Below, piece by piece: positions 33,447-42,261 of a stretch of 43,668 nucleotides of DNA. The translations under genes were made by a program, and so were the position numbers. The DNA comes from Gammaproteobacteria bacterium (GTDB taxonomy: Bacteria > Pseudomonadota > Gammaproteobacteria > Xanthomonadales > Rhodanobacteraceae). The notes below the pieces were generated by a model. The model saw nothing but the letters and a program-made list of their open reading frames with translations, did no database searches and was not told the DNA's origin. How positions within the stretch are numbered: position 1 is the stretch's first letter; each line of letters opens with the position of its first letter. Where the stretch lies: positions 1 to 43,668 of the forward strand of contig JAJPJT010000031.1 in NCBI GenBank assembly GCA_021324095.1. Direction: 5' to 3'.

Positions 33447-35858
33447 ATGAAATTCTCCGAAAACTGGCTTCGCTCACTCGTCGACATTCCAGCCGACAGC
33501 GCCACGTTGACGCGGCGCCTGACCATGAGCGGTCTGGAAGTCGCCGAGGTCGCGCCGATCGGCGCATCTCTGGACGACGTGGTGATCGCACGCATTGTCG
33601 CTTGTGCGCCGCATCCCGATGCCGACAAATTGCGCGTGTGCCGTGTCGATACGGGCACCGGTGAAGTGCAGATCGTGTGTGGCGCGCCCAATGCGCGAGA
33701 GGGCTTGACTGCGCCGCTGGCGATGATCGGTGCGAAGTTGCCGGGCGGCATCACCATCAGGGCCGCGAAGCTGCGCGGCGTCGAATCGCAAGGCATGTTG
33801 TGTTCGGCCAAGGAACTCGGCATCGACACGGATGCATCGGGTCTGATGGAGTTGGCCTCCGATGCGCCGGTCGGCAAGCCGCTGGCCCGGTATCTCGGTT
33901 TGCCTGATGTCTCGATCGACGTCGAATTGACGCCCAACCGCGGCGACTGCCTCGGGATGATCGGGCTGGCCGATGAAGTCGCAGCGGAATTCGGTACGCG
34001 CGCCACGCCTTTCGTGGCGCCGCCGGTGTCAGCCGCTGCTTCTGCGCCGCGTGAGATCCGCCTCGATGCCGGCGCCGACTGTCCGCGCTATCTGGGACGC
34101 GCCGTGCGCGGCATCGACATGACCGCGCGTACGCCTGTCTGGATGGCGCAGCGCCTGCGCGCGGCTGGGGTGAAGCCGATCAACGCAGTCGTGGACGTCA
34201 CCAATTACGTGATGCTGGAAACCGGGCAGCCGATGCACGCGTTTGACGAGGCGAAGCTCGATGGCGCGATCGTGGTGCGGCACGCCCGCAAGGACGAGGC
34301 GCTCAAACTGCTGGATGGTGGTGAAGCCAGGCTCGATCCGTCGTTCCTGCTGATTGCAGACGAAGCCAAACCGTTGGCCGTGGCCGGCGTAATGGGCGGC
34401 TTCGATTCGCGCGTTACCGAGGCCACACATGATGTGTTCCTCGAAGCGGCATATTTCAGTCCCGCCGCGATCATGGGTCGCACGCGCAAACTGGGCCTCG
34501 CCACCGACGCCGCACAGCGCTTCGAACGCGGCGTCGATCCCGATGCAGCGCGCCTGGCGATGGAGCGGGCAACGGCCCTGTTGATGGAAGTTGCCGGCGG
34601 CCGACCCGGTGAGATCATCGAAGCCGCGCTGCCGGCCCACCTGCCGCAACGCACTCCCGTCACTTTGCGGCGCGCGCGCATCGGGCGCGTGTTGGGCATT
34701 TCCATCGGTGATGCCGAAGTCGAACGCATCCTCACCGCGCTCGGCATGAAAGTGGAAGCGGAGGCGAATGGCTGGCGCGTCACGCCGCCTTCGCGCCGTT
34801 TCGATATCGAGCGCGAGGAAGACCTGATCGAAGAGGTCGCGCGCATCCACGGTTATGACGCGATTCCAGCACGTCTGCCCGCGGGCGTACCGCCCGCGCC
34901 GCACGACGACGAATCCATGTTGCCCGCATCGGCGCTGGCCAATGGCCTAGCCGCGCGCGATTACCACGAGGCGATCTGCTACGCGTTCGTGGATCCGAAG
35001 CTGCTACAAACTTGGCAACTCGATGCGAATGCGGTGCAACTGGCGAATCCGCTGTCGGCCGATCTGGCGGTGATGCGCACTTCGCTGCTGCCGGGTTTGG
35101 CGGAAGCATTGAAACGCAATCGCAACCGCCAGCAGACACGGGTGCGACTGTTTGAAGACGGGGTGGTGTTTGCAAGAGCAGGGACGAGGGACGACGGACG
35201 AGGGGCGGAAACGAAGGAATCTGCCCCGATCGAGACAACGATGCTGGCGGCGGTCGCTTGCGGCAACGCGCATTCCGAGCAATGGGGGGAACCGAAGCGA
35301 GCACTCGATTTCTATGACATCAAGGGCGATCTCGAGTCGCTGATTGCATTGTCCGGGGCGCCGGGCGCGTGGTCATTTGACGCTTCGGACTTGCCGCCAT
35401 GGCTGCATCCGGGGCGGGGCGCGCGCGTACTGCGCGACGATACTTCGGTGGGTGCCGTGGGTGCATTGCATCCCGCCCTGCAACGGAAGCTCGATCTGCC
35501 GGAAACCCATGTCTTCGAAATACGATTGGATTCGCTGCGCAAGCGATTGATTCCAATAGCCAAGCCACTGCCACGTTTCCCGTGGATTCGGCGCGACATC
35601 GCGATCGAGGTCGACGAGGGTGTAGAGTGGGCGCGGGTCGCAGCTTCGATCCGCGAGCGGTTTCGGACGACGCTGAGCGAGTTGGTCCTGTTCGACTGCT
35701 TCCGCGGTCCAGGTTTAGGGGAAAGTCGAAAGAGTCTTGCTATGGGCTTGATTTTCCAAGCCGGTTCACGCACGCTTACAGACGAGGATGCCGACCGCTG
35801 CGTGGCCGATGTGGTGACGCTGCTGGAACGCGAATTTGGGGCGAAGTTGAGAGGCTGA
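33447..35858 (+). CDS. pheT: phenylalanyl-tRNA synthetase beta subunit
   Basis: Beta subunit of PheRS, with tRNA-binding and editing roles. The 803-residue protein has the tRNA-binding (OB) domain (about 40-150; [21 protein letters not shown]), the B3/B4 editing domain ([20 protein letters not shown]), the B5 domain ([18 protein letters not shown] region) and the C-terminal anticodon-recognition (FDX-ACB) domain ([19 protein letters not shown]). Starting at ATG 33447 gives the usual [10 protein letters not shown] beginning. Around 35181-35208 the coding DNA consists of 7-base near-repeats encoding a hydrophilic [13 protein letters not shown] insert not typical of the family as I know it. The stop is one base before ihfA. 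Confidence 0.97.
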   Translation: MKFSENWLRSLVDIPADSATLTRRLTMSGLEVAEVAPIGASLDDVVIARIVACAPHPDADKLRVCRVDTGTGEVQIVCGAPNAREGLTAPLAMIGAKLPGGITIRAAKLRGVESQGMLCSAKELGIDTDASGLMELASDAPVGKPLARYLGLPDVSIDVELTPNRGDCLGMIGLADEVAAEFGTRATPFVAPPVSAAASAPREIRLDAGADCPRYLGRAVRGIDMTARTPVWMAQRLRAAGVKPINAVVDVTNYVMLETGQPMHAFDEAKLDGAIVVRHARKDEALKLLDGGEARLDPSFLLIADEAKPLAVAGVMGGFDSRVTEATHDVFLEAAYFSPAAIMGRTRKLGLATDAAQRFERGVDPDAARLAMERATALLMEVAGGRPGEIIEAALPAHLPQRTPVTLRRARIGRVLGISIGDAEVERILTALGMKVEAEANGWRVTPPSRRFDIEREEDLIEEVARIHGYDAIPARLPAGVPPAPHDDESMLPASALANGLAARDYHEAICYAFVDPKLLQTWQLDANAVQLANPLSADLAVMRTSLLPGLAEALKRNRNRQQTRVRLFEDGVVFARAGTRDDGRGAETKESAPIETTMLAAVACGNAHSEQWGEPKRALDFYDIKGDLESLIALSGAPGAWSFDASDLPPWLHPGRGARVLRDDTSVGAVGALHPALQRKLDLPETHVFEIRLDSLRKRLIPIAKPLPRFPWIRRDIAIEVDEGVEWARVAASIRERFRTTLSELVLFDCFRGPGLGESRKSLAMGLIFQAGSRTLTDEDADRCVADVVTLLEREFGAKLRG
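35181..35208. repeat. 7-base tandem repeats inside pheT
   Basis: Units GGGACGA, GGGACGA, CGGACGA, GGGGCGG in a row. The frame is kept and the product is a short charged loop. Confidence 0.6.
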
Positions 35859-35859
35859 C

Positions 35860-36162
35860 ATGACGCTGACCAAAGCAGAAATGGCCGAGCGCCTGTTCCT
35901 GGACGTGGGCCTCAACAAGCGTGAAGCCAGGGAATGCGTGGACGCCTTCTTCGAGGTGTTGCGCGAGGCGCTCGAGCGGGGGGAGCAGGTGAAGCTGTCG
36001 GGTTTCGGCAACTTCGACCTGCGCAACAAGAATCAGCGACCGGGACGCAATCCGAAGACCGGCGAGGAAATCCCGATTTCCGCGCGTCGTGTCGTCACGT
36101 TCCGTCCGGGGCAAAAGCTGAAACTGAGGGTCGAGAACCATGCTGGATCAGGGCAACAATAA
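35860..36162 (+). CDS. ihfA: integration host factor alpha subunit
   Basis: DNA-bending HU/IHF-family protein; heterodimer with IhfB, acting in nucleoid structure, recombination and regulation. The 100-residue protein shows [23 protein letters not shown], the signature [26 protein letters not shown] with the intercalating Pro in the beta arm (RPGRNP) and the C-terminal FRPGQKLK. It starts one base after the pheT stop and overlaps the merR-type gene by 23 bases. The gene order is conserved in gammaproteobacteria, and IHF could also serve the integrase of the nearby element. Confidence 0.97.
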   Translation: MTLTKAEMAERLFLDVGLNKREARECVDAFFEVLREALERGEQVKLSGFGNFDLRNKNQRPGRNPKTGEEIPISARRVVTFRPGQKLKLRVENHAGSGQQ

Positions 36163-36511
36163 CGAACTTCCCGCGATTCCCGCCAAACGGTATTTCACCA
36201 TCGGCGAGGTCAGCGAGTTGTGCGCGGTCAAACCGCACGTGCTGCGCTACTGGGAGCAGGAATTTCCCGCCCTGAACCCGGTCAAGCGGCGTGGGAATCG
36301 ACGCTACTACCAACGCCACGACGTACTGATGATCCGCCAGATCCGTGCGCTGCTTTACGACCAGGGATTCACCATCACGGGTGCGCGGGCGCGGCTGGAA
36401 GGGCAGCAAGGCCGGATGGAAGCCTCGATTTCGCAACAGATCGTGCACCAGATGCGACTGGAACTGGAGCAACTGCTGCAGTTATTGCGCGAGCCGGTGC
36501 GCAGGGTCTGA
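36140..36511 (+). CDS. MerR-family regulator of the pheT-ihfA neighbourhood
   Basis: A 123-residue winged-helix regulator. The N-terminal MerR domain is clear: [26 protein letters not shown] followed by [37 protein letters not shown]. The C-terminal part is a helical dimerisation segment ([21 protein letters not shown]) without a metal-binding Cys cluster. It overlaps ihfA by 23 bases, so the two are coupled. Proteins like this follow ihfA in many gammaproteobacteria; the target genes are unknown to me. Confidence 0.92.
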   Translation: MLDQGNNNELPAIPAKRYFTIGEVSELCAVKPHVLRYWEQEFPALNPVKRRGNRRYYQRHDVLMIRQIRALLYDQGFTITGARARLEGQQGRMEASISQQIVHQMRLELEQLLQLLREPVRRV

Positions 36512-36559
36512 ATCCGCGGAAGTGCCGCGGCCCATGATCGGTTATCATGGCCGTCCGGT

Positions 36560-36636
36560 CGGGGCGTAGCGCAGCCTGGTAGCGCATCTGCCTGGGGGGC
36601 AGGGGGTCGTGGGTTCGAATCCCGCCGCCCCGACCA
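36560..36636 (+). tRNA. tRNA-Pro(GGG)
   Basis: Complete 77-base cloverleaf with encoded CCA: acceptor CGGGGCG/CGCCCCG, D stem GCGC/GCGC, anticodon stem TCTGC/GCAGG with loop CTGGGGG (anticodon GGG), T loop TTCGAAT. It closely follows the E. coli proL sequence pattern. A strong terminator begins directly at its 3' end, and its last 20 bases recur at 36800-36819. Confidence 0.96.
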
Positions 36637-36638
36637 AT
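36619..36638. repeat. tRNA-Pro 3'-end repeat, copy within the gene
   Basis: Twenty bases from the T arm to two bases past CCA, identical to 36800-36819, 181 bases away in the same orientation. Confidence 0.85.
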
Positions 36639-36674
36639 GACGAAAACGGGCCACGAGGGCCCGCTTTCGTCATT
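36636..36674 (+). terminator. strong terminator after tRNA-Pro
   Basis: AATGACGAAA (36636-36645) pairs with TTTCGTCATT (36665-36674) and CGGGCC (36647-36652) with GGCCCG (36658-36663), 16 pairs in all. There is no long T tract after it, so it may also act as a processing or barrier stem. Confidence 0.65.
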
Positions 36675-36722
36675 GGTCATGGTGAGGATGAGAACTGGCG
36701 CCTTCGCACGGAGGCGCCGTTC

Positions 36723-36800
36723 GACTGCGAAGCCATGGACGGCGAAGCGAACATCGCGGAGCGATGGCCCGAAGGGCGAGCGCCAGGATGGCGCGAGTCA
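36723..36800. repeat. dispersed intergenic repeat, second copy
   Basis: Shares GATGGCCCGAAGGGCGAGC (36763-36781 and 12065-12083), the upstream block CGAAGCGAAC (36743-36752 and 12043-12052) and scattered identity from GACTGCG onward with 12024-12100. It fills the space up to the duplicated tRNA-Pro end. Confidence 0.6.
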
Positions 36801-36819
36801 TCCCGCCGCCCCGACCAAT
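36800..36819. repeat. tRNA-Pro 3'-end repeat, displaced copy
   Basis: Exact 20-base copy of 36619-36638 without the rest of the tRNA, as left by integration at a tRNA 3' end. Confidence 0.85.
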
Positions 36820-36882
36820 TACCTCGCCGGTAGTTTCGCGCACGGAGCGCGCTCGCACAGCGAGCGAAACCGCTTTTGATGC

Positions 36883-38115
36883 TCAATACAGCAACCGCGT
36901 CCTGACGGTTCCGGGAATCGCCGCGAGCTGCTCGCGCAGGTCTTCGGATTGTTCTTCCGGCGCCGAGACGTCGATCACCACGTAACCGAGGTCACCGTCG
37001 GTCTGCAGGTGCTGGCCGTTGATGTTGACGCCCGACTTTGAAAACACCTCGTTGATGCGCGACAGCACGCCCGGCACGTTGTGATGGATGTGCAACAACC
37101 TGCGGCTGCCCTTGTGTTCGGGCAGGTTGACTTCGGGGAAGTTGACCGCCGACAACGTCGAACCATTGTCGCTGTAGCGCACGAGCTTCGAGGCGACTTC
37201 GGTGCCGATGTTGAGCTGCGCTTCCTGGGTGCTGCCGCCCACATGCGGGGTCAGCAGCACGTTGTCGAAATCGCGCAGCGGCGATACGAATTCCTCTTCG
37301 CGGCTCTTGGGTTCTTTCGGAAATACGTCCACCGCCGCGCCCGCGAGATGCGCGTCGCGCAGCGCGGTGGCGAGCGCGCCAATGTCGACCACGTTGCCGC
37401 GCGAAGCATTGATCAGCATTGCTCCGCGGCGCATCCGCGCAATTTCATTGGCGCCGATCATCCCGGCCGTTTCGCGCGTTTGCGGCACGTGCAGGGTCAC
37501 GATGTCCGAACGCGCCAGCAGATCGCCCAGGTCCTGCGCCGGCGCGGCATTGCCCATCGCGAGCTTGGCCTCGACATCGTGGAACAGCACGTGCATACCG
37601 AGCGATTCGGCGAGTACGCCGACTTGCGTGCCGATGTGGCCGTAGCCCACGATTCCGATGGTCTTGCCGCGCACTTCGAAACTGCCTTCCGCCGACTTGG
37701 CCCAACCACCGCGATGGCATTCGGCGTTGCGTTCCGGCACCCGCCGCATCAGCAGGATCGCCTCGGCGATCACCAGCTCCGCGACGCTGCGCGTGTTGGA
37801 ATACGGCGCGTTGAATACCGGGACGCCCAACTCGCGCGCGTGGTGCAGATCGACCTGGTTCGTTCCGATGCAGAAGCAGCCGACGGCGAGTAACCGTCGG
37901 GTGTGGGCGATGGCTTCGGCATCGAGTTGCGTACGCGAGCGCAGGCCCACAATGTGCGCATCGCTGATCGCGTCGAACAGTTGCTCGCGGGGCAGTGCCT
38001 TGTCGTGACGTTCTATATGGTCGTAGCCGGCCGCACGGAATGCCTCCAACGCGCTCGAGTGGATGCCTTCCAGCAGCACGATCCTGATGTCCTTCTTCGG
38101 GAACGATGTCTTCAT
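36883..38115 (-). CDS. serA: D-3-phosphoglycerate dehydrogenase with ACT domain
   Basis: First step of serine synthesis: NAD-dependent oxidation of 3-phosphoglycerate. The 410-residue length equals the E. coli type. Features in order: N-terminal substrate-binding part, Rossmann motif GIVGYGHIGTQVGVLAE, catalytic Arg in NASRGNVVD, Glu in the DVFPKEP region, His in LTPHVGGSTQEAQ, then the C-terminal ACT domain (HNVPGVLSRINEVFSKSGVNINGQHLQ) that binds serine for feedback inhibition. The start MKTSFPKKDI at 38115 is preferred over an upstream ATG at 38193, whose extra 26 residues are polar and unlike the family. It is divergent from the aminopeptidase gene, 190 bases apart. Confidence 0.96.
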   Translation of the reverse strand: MKTSFPKKDIRIVLLEGIHSSALEAFRAAGYDHIERHDKALPREQLFDAISDAHIVGLRSRTQLDAEAIAHTRRLLAVGCFCIGTNQVDLHHARELGVPVFNAPYSNTRSVAELVIAEAILLMRRVPERNAECHRGGWAKSAEGSFEVRGKTIGIVGYGHIGTQVGVLAESLGMHVLFHDVEAKLAMGNAAPAQDLGDLLARSDIVTLHVPQTRETAGMIGANEIARMRRGAMLINASRGNVVDIGALATALRDAHLAGAAVDVFPKEPKSREEEFVSPLRDFDNVLLTPHVGGSTQEAQLNIGTEVASKLVRYSDNGSTLSAVNFPEVNLPEHKGSRRLLHIHHNVPGVLSRINEVFSKSGVNINGQHLQTDGDLGYVVIDVSAPEEQSEDLREQLAAIPGTVRTRLLY

Positions 38116-38305
38116 GGGCGAGATTTGTCGATTGTTTGTGCGTTGCTTTTTGCTCCCTTGAGTCAAGGGGGCGGCCTGACCGTTGTGAAGCAACCGCCAG
38201 GCGGGGGTTGTGGGCCACGAGCTGGTGGAACGAAACGCGGACGATCACGGCTCAAGAGCTTCCTCGTGACGGTGCTAGGCTAGCGGGATTCCATTGGTCG
38301 ATGAA

Positions 38306-39286
38306 ATGCCGCGAATGGACATGCACAGCGAGCGCCGCGTCCTGTATCCCGAAATCGAGCCATACGACAGCGGCATGCTGTCAGTCTCGGCGCTGCACAC
38401 GTTGTACTACGAGCAGTGCGGTAATCCGCACGGCAAGCCCGTGGTGTTCCTTCACGGCGGCCCGGGCGCGGGTTGCAACGCCAAATGCCGGCGATTTTTC
38501 GATCCCAGGATGTACCGTATCGTGCTGTTCGACCAGCGCGGCTGCGGGCGCTCGACACCCCATGCCGAACTGCGCGAAAACACCACCTGGGATCTGGTCG
38601 CAGACATCGAACGCCTGCGCGAGCACCTGCGGATCGAACGCTGGCAGGTCTTCGGAGGGTCGTGGGGCTCCACGCTCGCGTTGGCCTACGCCGAAACACA
38701 CCCGGCGCGTGTGACCGAACTGGTGCTGCGCGGCATCTTCATGCTGCGGCGCGCGGAACTCCAGTGGTTTTATCAGGCAGGCTGCGACATGCTCTATCCG
38801 GATGCATGGGAGAAATACCTCGCGGCGATCCCAGAAGCCGAACAGGGGGACCTGATCATGGCTTACCACGAGCGCCTGATTTCGAATGATCCCGCGGTGC
38901 GGCTTGCCGCCGCGCGCGCGTGGTCGATCTGGGAAGCGTCGACGAGCTTCCTGCTGCAGGACGAGGCATACGTCAGAGCGAGTGCCGGCGACGAGTTCGC
39001 GCTGGCCTTTGCCGGAATCGAAAATCACTACTTCGTGAATCGCGGGTTTTTCGAGCGCGACGACCAGTTGTTGCGCGACGCGGCGCGCCTGCGCAACATC
39101 CCGGCTGTCATCGTGCAGGGGCGCTACGACGTGGTGTGCCCGCTGCGCAGCGCATGGGACCTGCATCGCGCGTGGCCCGAAGCGGACCTGCGCATCGTGC
39201 CGGACGCCGGCCATTCGGCCTTCGAACCTGGCAACGTGCACGAATTGATCGGCGCGACCGACCGCTTTTGCGAGCGCGCGGACTGA
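38306..39286 (+). CDS. pip: prolyl aminopeptidase (S33, alpha/beta hydrolase)
   Basis: Cytosolic peptidase that removes N-terminal proline from peptides. About 326 residues with the S33 signatures: oxyanion-hole HGGPGAGC, FDQRGCGRSTPH, nucleophile Ser in GGSWGSTLALAYAE, Asp in QGRYDVVCP and His in DAGHSAFEP; a helical cap with the acidic residues used to bind the free N-terminus lies in between. The start is uncertain: TTG 38294, ATG 38306, 38315 and 38321 are in frame and none has a clear Shine-Dalgarno. It is transcribed alone, divergent from serA. Confidence 0.94.
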   Translation: MPRMDMHSERRVLYPEIEPYDSGMLSVSALHTLYYEQCGNPHGKPVVFLHGGPGAGCNAKCRRFFDPRMYRIVLFDQRGCGRSTPHAELRENTTWDLVADIERLREHLRIERWQVFGGSWGSTLALAYAETHPARVTELVLRGIFMLRRAELQWFYQAGCDMLYPDAWEKYLAAIPEAEQGDLIMAYHERLISNDPAVRLAAARAWSIWEASTSFLLQDEAYVRASAGDEFALAFAGIENHYFVNRGFFERDDQLLRDAARLRNIPAVIVQGRYDVVCPLRSAWDLHRAWPEADLRIVPDAGHSAFEPGNVHELIGATDRFCERAD

Positions 39287-39323
39287 CGCTATCACCCGTC
39301 GGCGCGGCGACGAATAGCCCTTT

Positions 39324-39397
39324 TTGACACGGATCAGAGCAGATAACCGCGGATCAAAAAGCCCGGATCCGGGTTGATCCGCCTTTATCCGTGTCAA
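39324..39397. repeat. 74-base nested inverted repeat
   Basis: TTGACACGGAT (39324-39334) pairs with ATCCGTGTCAA (39387-39397), GCGGATCAA (39349-39357) with TTGATCCGC (39374-39382), and CCCGGATCCGGG (39362-39373) is a perfect palindrome at the centre. It lies downstream of pip and 83 bases before nlpD, and may end pip transcription; I would class it as a dispersed palindromic repeat. Confidence 0.8.
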
Positions 39398-39480
39398 ATG
39401 CTCTTCTTCCGTGTTTCCAACACGAGCGCGAGTTTGCGGTGTGCGTGCATGGGCGTCGGTCGGTTATCCTTGCGCGCATC

Positions 39481-40542
39481 ATGTTTGCCTTGAAACTGTC
39501 GAAACAAGGGACGGCGCTGCTGGCCGCTGCAGGGTTGCTGGCTGGCTGCGCCTCGAACCCGGCGCCTGTAGCGAACTATTCATTCGGCGGGAGCAGCCCG
39601 CCCGCGTCGGCGGCTTCGGCGCCGCCGCCCGCGGCAGCGACCGCGACCGCTGCGAGCCGGACAGGCGTGCAGACGTTCGGTCTTGGCGGCCATGCCAATG
39701 GCAGCATGGAATCCCGAGGCTATGTCGTGGCGCCCGGCGATACGCTCTACAGCATCGCGTTTGCGCATGGTCTCGATGTCCGCACGCTGGCCGCGCTGAA
39801 CGACATCCCGCCGCCGTACGTGATCCATCCGGGACAGGTCCTGAAGCTCAAGGCATCACCGGCCGGACAGCCCGTGGCCGGCGCTGTGCCGGCCTCCCAT
39901 CCTGAAACTGCGCCGCAACCCGCGACGCCGGCAGCTCCCGGACAACCGACGGAACCCGTATTTGGCCCGGTCACCACGCAAACCATGACCGGCAACGGCG
40001 TCGCGCCCGCTGCGTCCACCGCGGCGCCTGCAGGGACTGCTGCCGCGCCCGCCGCAACCGCCGCTGCGCCCGCGGCGACGGCGCCAGCCCCGTTGCAACC
40101 CCAAGCCGCACCGGCGCAGGCCGTCTCGACACCTACACCGCCGCCCGGCGCGACCCGCAACGTAGACGGCATCGCTTGGCAGTGGCCCGCAAGCGGCAAG
40201 GTGATCGGCGGCTTCCAGGCCGGAACCGGTGGTGATGGCGCCGGCCTCGACATCGCCGGGCAATTGGGCGAGCCGGTGCGTGCGGCCGCATCCGGCACCG
40301 TGGTGTACAGCGGCAACGGCCTGATCGGCTACGGCGAACTCGTCATCATCAAGCACAACGACACGTACCTGTCCGCCTACGGCCACAACAGCAGGCGGCT
40401 GGTCACCGAAGGCCAGCACGTGGACGCCGGGCAGGAGATCGCCCTGATGGGCGCGAGTGGCGCGCCGCGCGTGGAGCTGCACTTCGAGATCCGCAAGGAC
40501 GGCAAGCCGGTGGATCCGCTGGCGTACCTGCCACAGCGGTAA
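39481..40542 (+). CDS. nlpD: NlpD-like LysM/LytM lipoprotein, amidase activator
   Basis: Outer-membrane lipoprotein that in E. coli activates the cell-separation amidase AmiC. The 353-residue protein has a signal peptide ending in lipobox LLAGC, an Ala/Pro-rich spacer, a LysM domain (YVVAPGDTLYSIAFAHGLDVRTLAALN), a second long Ala/Pro/Thr spacer (about 135-235) and a LytM/M23 domain (GLDIAGQLGEPVRAAASGTVVYSG, VIIKHNDTYLSAYGHN, LHFEIRKDGKPVDPLAYLPQR). The usual zinc ligands are missing: the His of HxxxD is Gly and the first His of HxH is Glu, so it should be non-hydrolytic like E. coli NlpD. It is not beside surE/pcm/rpoS here, unlike in E. coli. Confidence 0.9.
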   Translation: MFALKLSKQGTALLAAAGLLAGCASNPAPVANYSFGGSSPPASAASAPPPAAATATAASRTGVQTFGLGGHANGSMESRGYVVAPGDTLYSIAFAHGLDVRTLAALNDIPPPYVIHPGQVLKLKASPAGQPVAGAVPASHPETAPQPATPAAPGQPTEPVFGPVTTQTMTGNGVAPAASTAAPAGTAAAPAATAAAPAATAPAPLQPQAAPAQAVSTPTPPPGATRNVDGIAWQWPASGKVIGGFQAGTGGDGAGLDIAGQLGEPVRAAASGTVVYSGNGLIGYGELVIIKHNDTYLSAYGHNSRRLVTEGQHVDAGQEIALMGASGAPRVELHFEIRKDGKPVDPLAYLPQR

Positions 40543-40695
40543 TTTGTGGACGAGTTGCATTGCCGCTGATTCGAAGCGGCTGTCGTTGAAAGTCAGTCCA
40601 CGGAGCTCTTGGCCATGAATGGCGGCTCTCATGGCCGTTCTGATGATCCGGAGAACAGAATCAATCCGGCGGCCGCTTGGCGGGTAGAGCAGCGA

Positions 40696-41076
40696 TCAGG
40701 GACGATCGCACAAAACAAACGCCGCCACCACGTTCCGGCCTTCGCTGGCCAGGATGTCCCAGGTACGCGCGGCGGCAGCGTTGTCCATGACTTCCACACC
40801 GACCTTGCGTTGCAGGAATGCGGCCAATACGGCTTGGGACGGGAACCGCTGGTGTGCACCGGTTCCCAGCAGTACGACGTCCGGATTCAGTGCCAGGATT
40901 GGCTCGGCCTGCTCGGGCGTCATTGTCGTGATGTCGGCGACACCCCAATCGTCGATGACCTTGTCGCGGGCCAGAATCAAACTGGCGTTGAACGGACGAT
41001 CGACCACGACCACATGGCGCGCATCGGCCCGACGCACGAACAGGTAGTCACGCGGGCGTTCGAGGTTGAGTTCCAT
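40696..41076 (-). CDS. Mth938-like (DUF498) domain protein
   Basis: A 126-residue cytosolic protein of the Mth938/NDUFAF3-like fold. Typical segments: DYLFVRRADARHVVVVDRPFNASLILAR near the start, WGVADITTMTPEQAEPILALNPDVVLLGTGAHQRFP in the middle and GVEVMDNAAAARTWDILASEGRNVVAAFVL at the end, the characteristic A-x-R-T-(W/Y)-N/D-x-L motif. Mitochondrial relatives help assemble complex I; bacterial function is not established. Located alone between nlpD and yhbY on the minus strand. Confidence 0.88.
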   Translation of the reverse strand: MELNLERPRDYLFVRRADARHVVVVDRPFNASLILARDKVIDDWGVADITTMTPEQAEPILALNPDVVLLGTGAHQRFPSQAVLAAFLQRKVGVEVMDNAAAARTWDILASEGRNVVAAFVLCDRP

Positions 41077-41153
41077 TTCGGTGAATCCAACTTTTATGAC
41101 CCGAATTCGCGATCGCCTGGACGCAAGCTCCTACGAATCCCGAATCCCGAATC

Positions 41154-41450
41154 TCAGCCCGGCAAGGCGATCCGCGGCCGGTCGTCATTGCGCCGATACA
41201 GCACCGCGATATGACCGATGGTCTGCACGGTTTCGGCACGGCTGGATTCGACAAGTTTGTCGAGTTCGGCCGCGCGTGCGGCGCGGTCGTCGCCGGTCAG
41301 CCTGACCTTGACCAGTTCATGGTCATCGAGCGCCTGCTCCAGTTCCTTCAGCACGCCTGCCGTGGCGCCCTTGCCGCCCAGCAGCAACACGGGCTTCAGC
41401 GGGTGCGCGAGGCCGCGCAGGTAGCGGATTTGTGACGAGGACAGGGTCAT
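41154..41450 (-). CDS. yhbY: YhbY family RNA-binding (CRM domain) protein
   Basis: A 98-residue CRM-domain protein associated with pre-50S ribosomes. Sequence marks: [49 protein letters not shown], containing the conserved GxxG loop GGKGAT, and [12 protein letters not shown] at the end. It is divergent from rlmE with about 107 bases between, the conserved yhbY-rlmE-ftsH arrangement of gammaproteobacteria. Confidence 0.95.
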   Translation of the reverse strand: MTLSSSQIRYLRGLAHPLKPVLLLGGKGATAGVLKELEQALDDHELVKVRLTGDDRAARAAELDKLVESSRAETVQTIGHIAVLYRRNDDRPRIALPG

Positions 41451-41557
41451 GCGTTCAGCGTGGGAGCGGGTTCGGCGAGCCAGTCAGGGTATCATGGGCA
41501 CGACTGACGCATTGCGTGGAAAGGACAGCGCACGTTGCCGCCGCTGGAAATCATTTC

Positions 41558-42184
41558 GTGGCCCGATCGAAAAGCAGCGCGCGCTGGCTGAAGGAACACT
41601 TCGGCGACGAGTTCGTGAAACGTGCGCAGGCGGAAGGCTTCCGGTCGCGCGCCGCGTTCAAGCTGGATGAATTGCTGGATCGCGACCGCTTCCTGAAGCC
41701 CGGGATGGTGGTGGTGGACCTCGGCGCGGCGCCGGGCGGCTGGTCGCAACTGGTGCGCCAGCGGCTGGGCGAAAAAGGCAGGATTTTTGCACTGGACATT
41801 CTTCCCATGCAGGGCATCGGCGGGGTGGAATTCATCCAGGGCGATTTTCGCGAGGAAGCGGTATTCCAGGCCTTGATGACAAAGCTGGAAGGCGCGCCCG
41901 TGCACCTTGTTCTATCGGATATGGCGCCCAATATCAGCGGTATCGAGTCGGCCGATCAGGCGCGCGCGATGCATCTGGCCGAACTTGCGGCAGATTTTGC
42001 GCGCAAATGCCTGAAACCCGGAGGTTCGTTGCTGGTGAAGCTGTTTCAGGGCCGCGGCTTCGACGAGTACCTGCGCGACTTGCGCGCAGGCTTTGCCGCG
42101 GTGACACTGCGCAAGCCGAAGGCGTCGCGGGCGCGTTCACGTGAGGTCTACGCGCTGGCGACAGGATGGAAAGGTCATACATGA
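41558..42184 (+). CDS. rlmE: 23S rRNA (uridine-2'-O-)-methyltransferase
   Basis: Methylates the 2'-OH of U2552 in the 50S A loop, a late step of ribosome assembly. The 208-residue Rossmann methyltransferase shows Lys35 in [10 protein letters not shown], the SAM motif [13 protein letters not shown], Asp in [10 protein letters not shown], Lys in [11 protein letters not shown] and Glu in [10 protein letters not shown], the K-D-K-E tetrad. GTG 41558 ([10 protein letters not shown]) gives the family N-terminus; in-frame upstream starts lead to a sequence unlike the family. It overlaps a 26-codon frame and is followed by ftsH. Confidence 0.96.
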   Translation: MARSKSSARWLKEHFGDEFVKRAQAEGFRSRAAFKLDELLDRDRFLKPGMVVVDLGAAPGGWSQLVRQRLGEKGRIFALDILPMQGIGGVEFIQGDFREEAVFQALMTKLEGAPVHLVLSDMAPNISGIESADQARAMHLAELAADFARKCLKPGGSLLVKLFQGRGFDEYLRDLRAGFAAVTLRKPKASRARSREVYALATGWKGHT

Positions 42185-42257
42185 GCTGGTTCTGCATCCA
42201 TTCACTGGACATGCTTCACGAGATCGCGCTGCGGGCTCGTGATGAAGGTGTGTACGC

Positions 42258-42261
<4 letters not shown>
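42181..42261 (+). CDS. small reading frame coupling rlmE and ftsH
   Basis: ATG at 42181 overlaps the rlmE stop (ATGA) and the TGA at 42259-42261 overlaps the ftsH start (ATGA). The 26-residue product ([20 protein letters not shown], then DEGVYA) is not recognised; it could be a tiny protein, but the fit to both neighbours suggests a coupling frame that passes ribosomes from rlmE to ftsH. Confidence 0.45.

Noticed and set aside
36609..36879. Short plus-strand frames after tRNA-Pro
   Set aside because: They overlap the tRNA, its terminator and a repeat element; the composition is that of the repeat.
39890..40140. Ala/Pro-rich stretch of nlpD as a separate repeat element
   Set aside because: It is in frame, degenerate at the DNA level and typical of linker regions in NlpD-like lipoproteins.
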